Below are positions 57,301-64,000 of a stretch of 64,000 nt of DNA, piece after piece. The position numbers were made by a program, and so were the translations under genes. The first letter of the stretch is position 1. The number at the start of each line of letters is the position of its first letter. The DNA is from Anniella stebbinsi (Eukaryota > Chordata > Lepidosauria > Squamata > Anniellidae): contig JARDYH010000017.1 of assembly GCA_029215795.1 (NCBI GenBank), positions 420,653 through 484,652 of the forward strand, read 5' to 3'. The notes beneath the pieces are model-generated. The model saw only the letters and a program-made list of their open reading frames with translations, was not told the DNA's origin and ran no database searches.

Positions 57301-60300
57301 GACTTCCCCTTTCCCTCTATACTTCCCCTTCTTCCATTAGACTTCCCCTTCCCTCTATACTTCCCCTGCTTCCCCTAGACTTCCCCTAGACTTCCCCTTC
57401 TTCCCATAGACTTCCCATAGACTTCCCCTTCCCTCTATACTACCCCTTCTTCCCCTAGACTTCCCCTTCCCTCTATACTTCCCCTTCTTCCCCTAGACTT
57501 CCCCTTCTTCCCCTAGACTTCCTCTTCTTCCCCTAGACTTCCCCTTCCCTCTATACTTCCCCTTCTTCCCCTAGACTTCCCCTTCTTCCCTTAGACTTCC
57601 CCTTCTTCCCCTATACTTCCCCTTCCCTCTATACTTCCCCTTCTTCCCCTAGACTTCCCCTAGACTTCCCCTTCCCGCTATACTTTTCCTTCTTCCCCTA
57701 GACTTCCCCTTCTTTCCCTAGACTTCCCCTTCCATCTATACTTCCCCTTCTTCCCCTAGACTTCTCCTAGACTTCCCCTTCTTCCCCTAGACTTCCCCTT
57801 CTTCCCCTAGACTTCCCGTAGACTTCCCCTTCCCTCTATACTTTCCCTTCTTCCCCTAGACTTCCCCTAGACTTCCCCTTCTTCCCCTAGACTTCCCCTA
57901 GACTTCCCCTTCCCTCTATACTTCCCATTCTTCCATTAGACTTCCCCTTCCCTCTATACTTCCCCTGCTTCCCCTAGACTTCCCCTAGACTTCTCCTTCT
58001 TCCCCTTAACTTCCCCTAGACTTCCCTTCCCTCTATACTTCCCCTTCTTCCCCTAGACTTCCCCTAGACTTCCCCTTCCCTCTCTACTTCCCCTTCTTCC
58101 CCTAGACTTCCCCTTCTTCCCCTAGACTTCCCCTTCTTCCCCTAGACTTCCCCTTCCCTCTATACTTCCCCTTCTTCCATTAGACTTCCCCTTCCCTCTA
58201 TACTTCCCCTGCTTCCCCTAGACTTCCCCTAGACTTCCCCTTCTTCCCCTAGACTTCCCCTAGACTTCCCCTTCCCTCTATACTTCCCCTTCTTCCCCTA
58301 GACTTCCCCTTCCCTCTATACTTCCCCTTCTTCCCCTAAACTTCCCCTTCTTCCCCTAGACTTCCTCTTCTTCCCCTAGACTTCCCCTTCCCTCTATACT
58401 TCCCCTTCTTCCCCTAGACTTCCCCTTCTTCCCTTAGACTTCCCCTTCTTCCCCTATACTTCCCCTTCCCTCTATACTTCCCCTTCTTCCCCTAGACTTC
58501 CCCTAGACTTCCCCTTCTTCCCCTAGACTTCCCCTAGACTTCCCCTTCCCTCTATACTTCCCCTTCTTTCCCTAGACTTCCCCTTCCCTCTATACTTCCC
58601 CTTCTTCCCCTAGACTTCCCCTTCTTCCCCTAGACTTCCTCTTCTTCCCCTAGACTTCCCCTTCCCTCTATACTTCCCCTTCTTCCCCTAGACTTCCCCT
58701 TCTTCCCTTAGACTTCCCCTTCTTCCCCTATACTTCCCCTTCCCTCTATACTTCCCCTTCTTCCCCTAGACTTCCCCTAGACTTCCCCTTCCCTCTATAC
58801 TTCCCCTTCTTCCCCTAGATTTCCCCTTCTTCCCCTAGACTTCCACGTCTTCCCCTAGACTTCCCCTTCTTCCCCAAGACTTCCCCTACACTTCCCCTTC
58901 CCTCTATACTTCCCCTTCCTCCCTAGACTTCCCCTAGATTTCCCCTTCTTCCCCTAGACTTTCTCTTCCCTCTATACTTCCCCTTCTTCCCCTAGACTTC
59001 CCCTTCTTCCCCTAGACTTCCCCTTCTTCCCCTAGACTTCCCCTTCGCTCTATACTTCCCCTTCTTCCCCTAGACTTCCCCTAGAGTTCCCCTTCCCTCT
59101 CTACTTCCCCTTCTTCCCCTAGACTTCCCCTTCTTCCCCTAGACATCCCCTTCTTCCCCTAGACTTCCCCTTCCCTCTATACTTCCCCTTCTTCCATTAG
59201 ACTTCCCCTTCCCTCTATACTTCCCCTGCTTCCCCTAGACTTCCCCTAGACTTCCCCTTCTTCCCCTAGACTTCCTGTAGTCTTCCCCTTCCCTCTATAC
59301 TTCCCCTTCTTCCCCTAGACTTCCCCTTCCCTCTATACTTCCCCTTCTTCCCCTAGACTTCCCCTTCTTCCCCTAGACTTCCTCTTCTTCCCCTAGACTT
59401 CCCCTTCCCTCTATACTTCCCCTTCTTCCCCTAGACTTCCCCTTCTTCCCTTAGACTTCCCCTAGACTTCCCCTTCCCTCTATACTTCCCCTTCTTCCCC
59501 TAGACTTCCCCTAGACTTCCCCTTCCCTCTAGACTTCCCCTTCTTCCCCTAGACTTCCCCTAGACTTCCCCTTCCCTCTAGACTTCCCCTTCTTCCCCTA
59601 GACTTCCCCTTCTTCCCCTAGACTTCCCCTTCTTCCCCTAGATTTCCCCTAGACTTCCCCTTCCCTCTATACTTCCCCTTCTTCCCCTAGACTTCCCCTA
59701 GTCTTCCCCTTCCCTCTATACTGCCCCTTCTTCCCCTAGACTTCCCCTAGACTTCCCCTTACCTCTATACTTCCCCTTCTTCCCCTAGACTTCCCCTAGA
59801 CTTCCCCTTCTCGCTATACTTCCCCTTCTTCCCCTAGACTTCCCCTAGACTTCCCCTTCCCTCTATACTTCCCCTTCTTCCCCTAGACTTCCCCTAGACT
59901 TCCCCTTCCCTCTATACTTCCCCTTCTTCCCCTAGACTTCCCCTTCTTCCCATAGACTTCCCCTTCTTCCCTTAGATTTCCCCTTCTCCCCCTAGACTTC
60001 CCCTAGACTTCCCCTTCCCTCTATACTTCCCCTTCTTCCCCTAGACTTCCCCTTCTTCTCCTAGACTTCCCCTTCTTCCCCTAGACTTCCCCTTCCCTCT
60101 ATACTTCCCCTTCTTCCCCTAGACTTCCCCTAGACTTCCCCTACTTCCCCTAGACTTCCCCTTCTTCCCCTAGACTTCCCCTAGACTTCCCCTTCCCTCT
60201 ATACTTCCCCTTCTTCCCCTAGACTTCCCCTTCTTCCCCTAGACTTCCCCTTCTTCCCCTAGACTTCCCCTAGACTTCCCCTTCCCTCTATACTTCCCCT

Positions 60301-63300
60301 TCTTCCCCTAGACTTCCCCTTCTTCCCCTAGACTTCCCCTAGACTTCCCTTTCCCTCTATACTTCCCCTTCTTCCCCTAGACTTCCCCTTCTTCCCATAG
60401 ACTTCCCCTTCTTCCCTTAGATTTCCCCTTCTCCCCCTAGACTTCCCCTAGACTTCCCCTTCCCTCTATACTTCCCCTTCTTCCCCTAGACTTCCCCTTC
60501 TTCTCCTAGACTTCCCCTTCTTCCCCTAGACTTCCCCTTCCCTCTATACTTCCCCTTCTTCCCCTAGACTTCCCCTAGACTTCCCCTTCTTCCCCTAGAC
60601 TTCCCCTAGACTTCCCCTTCCCTCTATACTTCCCATTCTTCCATTAGACTTCCCCTTCCCTCTATACTTCCCCTGCTTCCCCTAGACTTCCCCTTCTTCC
60701 CCTATACTTCCCCTTCCCTCTATACTTCCCCTTCTTCCCCTAGACTTCCCCTAGACTTCCCCTTCTTCCCCTAGACTTCCCCTAGACTTCCCCTTCCCTC
60801 TATACTTCCCCTTCTTTCCCTAGACTTCCCCTTCCCTCTATACTTCCCCTTCTTCCCCTAGACTTCCCCTTCTTCCCCTAGACTTCCTCTTCTTCCCCTA
60901 GACTTCCCCTTCCCTCTATACTTCCCCTTCTTCCCCTAGACTTCCCCTTCTTCCCTTAGACTTCCCCTTCTTCCCCTATACTTCCCCTTCCCTCTATACT
61001 TCCCTTTCTCCCCTAGACTTCCCCTAGACTTCCCCTTCCCTCTATACTTCCCCTTCTTCCCCTAGATTTCCCCTTCTTCCTTAGACTTCCCCTTCTTCCC
61101 CTATACTTCCCCTTCCCTCTATACTTCCCCTTCTTCCCCTAGACTTCCCCTAGACTTCCCTTCCCTCTATACTTCCCCTTCTTCCCCTAGACTTCCCCTA
61201 GACTTCCCCTTCTTCCCCTAGACTTCCCCCTTCTTCCCCTAGACTTCCCGTAGACTTCCCCTTCCCTCTATACTTTCCCTTCTTCCCCTAGACTTCCCCT
61301 AGACTTCCCCTTCCCTCTATACTTCCCCTTCTTCCCCTAGACTTCCCCTAGACTTCCCCTTCCCTCTATACTTCCCCTTCTTCCCCTAGACTTCCCCTAG
61401 ACTTCCCCTTCCCTCTCTACTTCCCCTTCTTCCCCTAGACTTCCCCTTCTTCCCCTAGACTTCCCCTTCTTCCCCTAGACTTCCCCTTTCCCCTCTATAC
61501 TTCCCCTTCTTCCATTAGACTTCCCCTTCCCTCTATACTTCCCCTGCTTCCCCTAGACTTCCCCTAGACTTCCCCTTCTTCCCATAGACTTCCCATAGAC
61601 TTCCCCTTCCCTCTATACTTCCCCTTCTTCCCCTAGACTTCCCCTTCCCTCTATACTTCCCCTTCTTCCCCTAGACTTCCCCTTCTTCCCCTAGACTTCC
61701 TCTTCTTCCCCTAGACTTCCCCTTCCCTCTATACTTCCCCTTCTTCCCCTAGACTTCCCCTTCTTCCCTTAGACTTCCCCTTCTTCCCCTATACTTCCCC
61801 TTCCCTCTATACTTCCCCTTCTTCCCCAAGACTTCCCCTAGACTTCCCCTTCCCGCTATACTTTTCCTTCTTCCCCTAGACTTCCCCTTCTTTCCCTAGA
61901 CTTCCCCTTCCATCTATACTTCCCCTTCTTCCCCTAGACTTCTCCTAGACTTCCCCTTCTTCCCCTAGACTTCCCCTTCTTCCCCTAGACTTCCCGTAGA
62001 CTTCCCCTTCCCTCTATACTTTCCCTTCTTCCCCTAGACTTCCCCTAGACTTCCCCTTCTTCCCCTAGACTTCCCCTAGACTTCCCCTTCCCTCTATACT
62101 TCCCATTCTTCCATTAGACTTCCCCTTCCCTCTATACTTCCCCTGCTTCCCCTAGACTTCCCCTAGACTTCTCCTTCTTCCCCTTAACTTCCCCTAGACT
62201 TCCCTTCCCTCTATACTTCCCCTTCTTCCCCTAGACTTCCCCTAATCTTCCCCTTCCCTCTCTACTTCCCCTTCTTCCCCTAGACTTCCCCTTCTTCCCC
62301 TAGACTTCCCCTTCTTCCCCTAGACTTCCCCTTCCCTCTATACTTCCCCTTCTTCCATTAGACTTCCCCTTCCCTCTATACTTCCCCTGCTTCCCCTAGA
62401 CTTCCCCTAGACTTCCCCTTCTTCCCCTAGACTTCCCCTAGACTTCCCCTTCCCTCTATACTTCCCCTTCTTCCCCTAGACTTCCCCTTCCCTCTATACT
62501 TCCCCTTCTTCCCCTAAACTACCCCTTCTTCCCCTAGACTTCCTCTTCTTCCCCTAGACTTCCCCTTCCCTCTATACTTCCCCTTCTTCCCCTAGACTTC
62601 CCCTTCTTCCCTTAGACTTCCCCTTCTTCCCCTATACTTCCCCTTCCCTCTATACTTCCCCTTCTTCCCCTAGTCTACCCCTTGACTTCCCCTTCCCTCT
62701 ATACTTCCCCTTCTTCCCCTAGACTTCCACGTCTTCCCCTAGACTTCCCCTTCTTCCCCAAGACTTCCCCTACACTTCCCCTTCCCTCTATACTTCCCCT
62801 TCCTCCCTAGACTTCCCCTAGATTTCCCCTTCTTCCCCTAGACTTCCCCTTCCCTCTATACTTCCCCTTCTTCCCCTAGAGTTCCCCTTCTTCTCCTAGA
62901 TTTCCCCTTCTTCCCCTAGACACCCCCTTCTTCCCCTAGACTTCCCCTTCTTCCCCTAGACTTCCCCTAGACTTCCCCTTCCCTCTATACTTCCCCTTCT
63001 TCCCCTACACTTCCCCTTCCCTCTATACTTCCCCTTCTTCCCCTAGACTTCCCCTGGACTTCCCCTTCCCTCTATACTTCCCCTTCTTCCCCTAGTCTAC
63101 CCCTTGACTTCCCCTTCCCTCTATACTTCCCCTTCTTCCCCTAGACTTCCACGTCTTCCCCTAGACTTCCCCTTCTTCCCCAAGACTTCCCCTACACTTC
63201 CCCTTCCCTCTATACTTCCCCTTCCTCCCTAGACTTCCCCTAGATTTCCCCTTCTTCCCCTAGACTTTCTCTTCCCTCTATACTTCCCCTTCTTCCCCTA

Positions 63301-64000
63301 GACTTCCCCTTCTTCCCCTAGACTTCCCCTTCTTCCCCTAGACTTCCCCTTCGCTCTATACTTCCCCTTCTTCCCCTAGACTTCCCCTAGAGTTCCCCTT
63401 CCCTCTCTACTTCCCCTTCTTCCCCTAGACTTCCCCTTCTTCCCCTAGACATCCCCTTCTTCCCCTAGACTTCCCCTTCCCTCTATACTTCCCCTTCTTC
63501 CATTAGACTTCCCCTTCCCCTCTATACTTCCCCTGCTTCCCCTAGACTTCCCCTAGACTTCCCCTTCTTCCCCTAGACTTCCTGTAGTCTTCCCCCTTCC
63601 CTCTATACTTCCCCCTTCTTCCCCTAAGACTTCCCCCTTCCCCTCTATACTTCCCCCTTCTTCCCCTAGACTTCCCCTTCTTCCCCTAGACTTCCTCTTC
63701 TTCCCCTAGACTTCCCCTTCCCCTCTATACTTCCCCTTCTTCCCCTAGACTTCCCCTTCTTCCCTTAGACTTCCCCTAGACTTCCCCCTTCCCTCTATAC
63801 TTCCCCTTCTTCCCCCTAGACTTCCCTAGACTCTTCCCCCTTCCCATCTAGACTTCCCCTTCTTCCCCTAGACTTCCCCTTCTTCCCCTAGACTTCCCCT
63901 TCTTCCCCTAGATTTCCCCTAGACTTCCCCTTCCCTCTATACTTCCCCTTCTTCCCCTAGACTTCCCCTAGTCTTCCCCTTCCCTCTATAACTAGCTCCC
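51323..64000. repeat. 16-kb tandem duplication, unit 2 (cut by window end)
   Basis: Starts at a junction where a segment ending in tttccccttcttccc (like 32.50 kb) is joined to ccgtagac (like 35,199). From there it follows unit 1 for the remaining 12.7 kb. Differences are an added ~116 bp near 56.8 kb, five single-base homopolymer changes between 61,003 and 61,490, and about 13 net extra bases between 63,584 and 63,971. If unit 2 were complete it would end about 3.5 kb beyond the window. Confidence 0.85.
63500..64000. other. Region of suspected low sequence accuracy
   Basis: C runs are lengthened at many unit boundaries (ccccctt, cccctctata, ctaagac, ccccctag), and an actcttccccctt irregularity occurs near 63,830. 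Relative to the paralog ~16.2 kb upstream the offset grows from 16,243 at 63,584 to 16,255 at 63,971. The last ten bases do not match it. Elsewhere paralogous blocks keep constant offset for thousands of bases. Consensus errors near a contig end or gap are the simplest explanation. Confidence 0.6.

Larger units (their letters stand above)
26151..64000. repeat. Pyrimidine-rich satellite array, right arm
   Basis: The same 11, 18 and 20-bp units resume in phase after the LINE and run to the window end. Apart from the LINE, no non-satellite insert is seen. Landmark variants define several nested duplications, listed separately. The cccgctatac G at 33,421, 35,058, 36,860, 38,592 and 41,436 shows a higher-order repeat with spacing near 1.6-1.8 kb and one longer step. 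No ORF of note, RNA gene or unique sequence is present. The final 500 bases contain many homopolymer-length differences, and the last ten (actagctccc) no longer follow the paralogous copy. Confidence 0.97.

Noticed and set aside
1..64000. Telomere-like repeat
   Set aside because: The C-rich strand with CCCCT words recalls telomeres, but there is no TTAGGG/CCCTAA unit and the units are longer and mixed.
1..64000. A new multi-gene system hidden in the array
   Set aside because: No reading frame of note exists outside the LINE, and frames are broken by TAG in ctagac and by unit lengths that shift frame. No RNA gene structure was recognised.

Overview
The window is almost entirely one simple-sequence satellite array, about 60 kb of pyrimidine-rich DNA on the given strand. 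It is interrupted once, at about 22,448-26,150, by a single LINE-type (non-LTR) retrotransposon on the minus strand. I see no host gene, tRNA, rRNA or other gene. The only convincing protein-coding region is the 1,012-residue endonuclease/reverse-transcriptase ORF of the LINE. The LINE's protein motifs, its (TAAA)n tail and its GC-rich 3' hairpin with a UUCG loop resemble L2-clade elements abundant in squamate reptiles. A lizard or other squamate heterochromatic block is my best guess. This is inference from memory of such elements, not a database result.

The satellite is built from three interleaved short units sharing an acttcccc core: 11 bp (acttcccctag), 18 bp (acttccccttccctctat) and 20 bp (acttccccttcttcccctag). 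The commonest compound is 18+20+11 = 49 bp, which by count is about 49% C, 35% T, 12% A and 4% G. Point variants (for example ccacgtc, ccattag, cccgctatac, ccgtagac) act as landmarks, and their spacing exposes nested higher-order duplications. These include a 3,894-bp tandem pair (about 3,945-11,732), a pair with about 2,057-bp offset (about 17.8-21.0 kb), and a pair with 2,304/2,342-bp offset (about 27.0-31.7 kb). A block of about 4.1 kb is shared by 8.1-12.2 kb and 30.4-34.5 kb, and a block of about 6.4 kb is shared by 26.15-32.51 kb and 44.92-51.32 kb. A very large tandem duplication of period 16,125 bp has its unit at about 35,198-51,322 and a second, window-truncated copy from about 51,323 onward.

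The LINE sits in one copy of a higher-order repeat whose other copies keep the uninterrupted (empty) site, so both insertion edges can be read directly. The net insertion is 3,706 bp with at most about 3 bp of target duplication. Its ORF is open from end to end with the expected endonuclease and reverse-transcriptase catalytic residues. Its 5' leader carries a tandemly repeated 268-bp unit with a TATA-like box placed about 30 bp upstream of the next unit boundary, and the element itself begins at the equivalent boundary.

The last 3 kb, and especially the last 500 bases, show homopolymer-length changes not seen elsewhere. This suggests reduced assembly accuracy near a contig end or gap.
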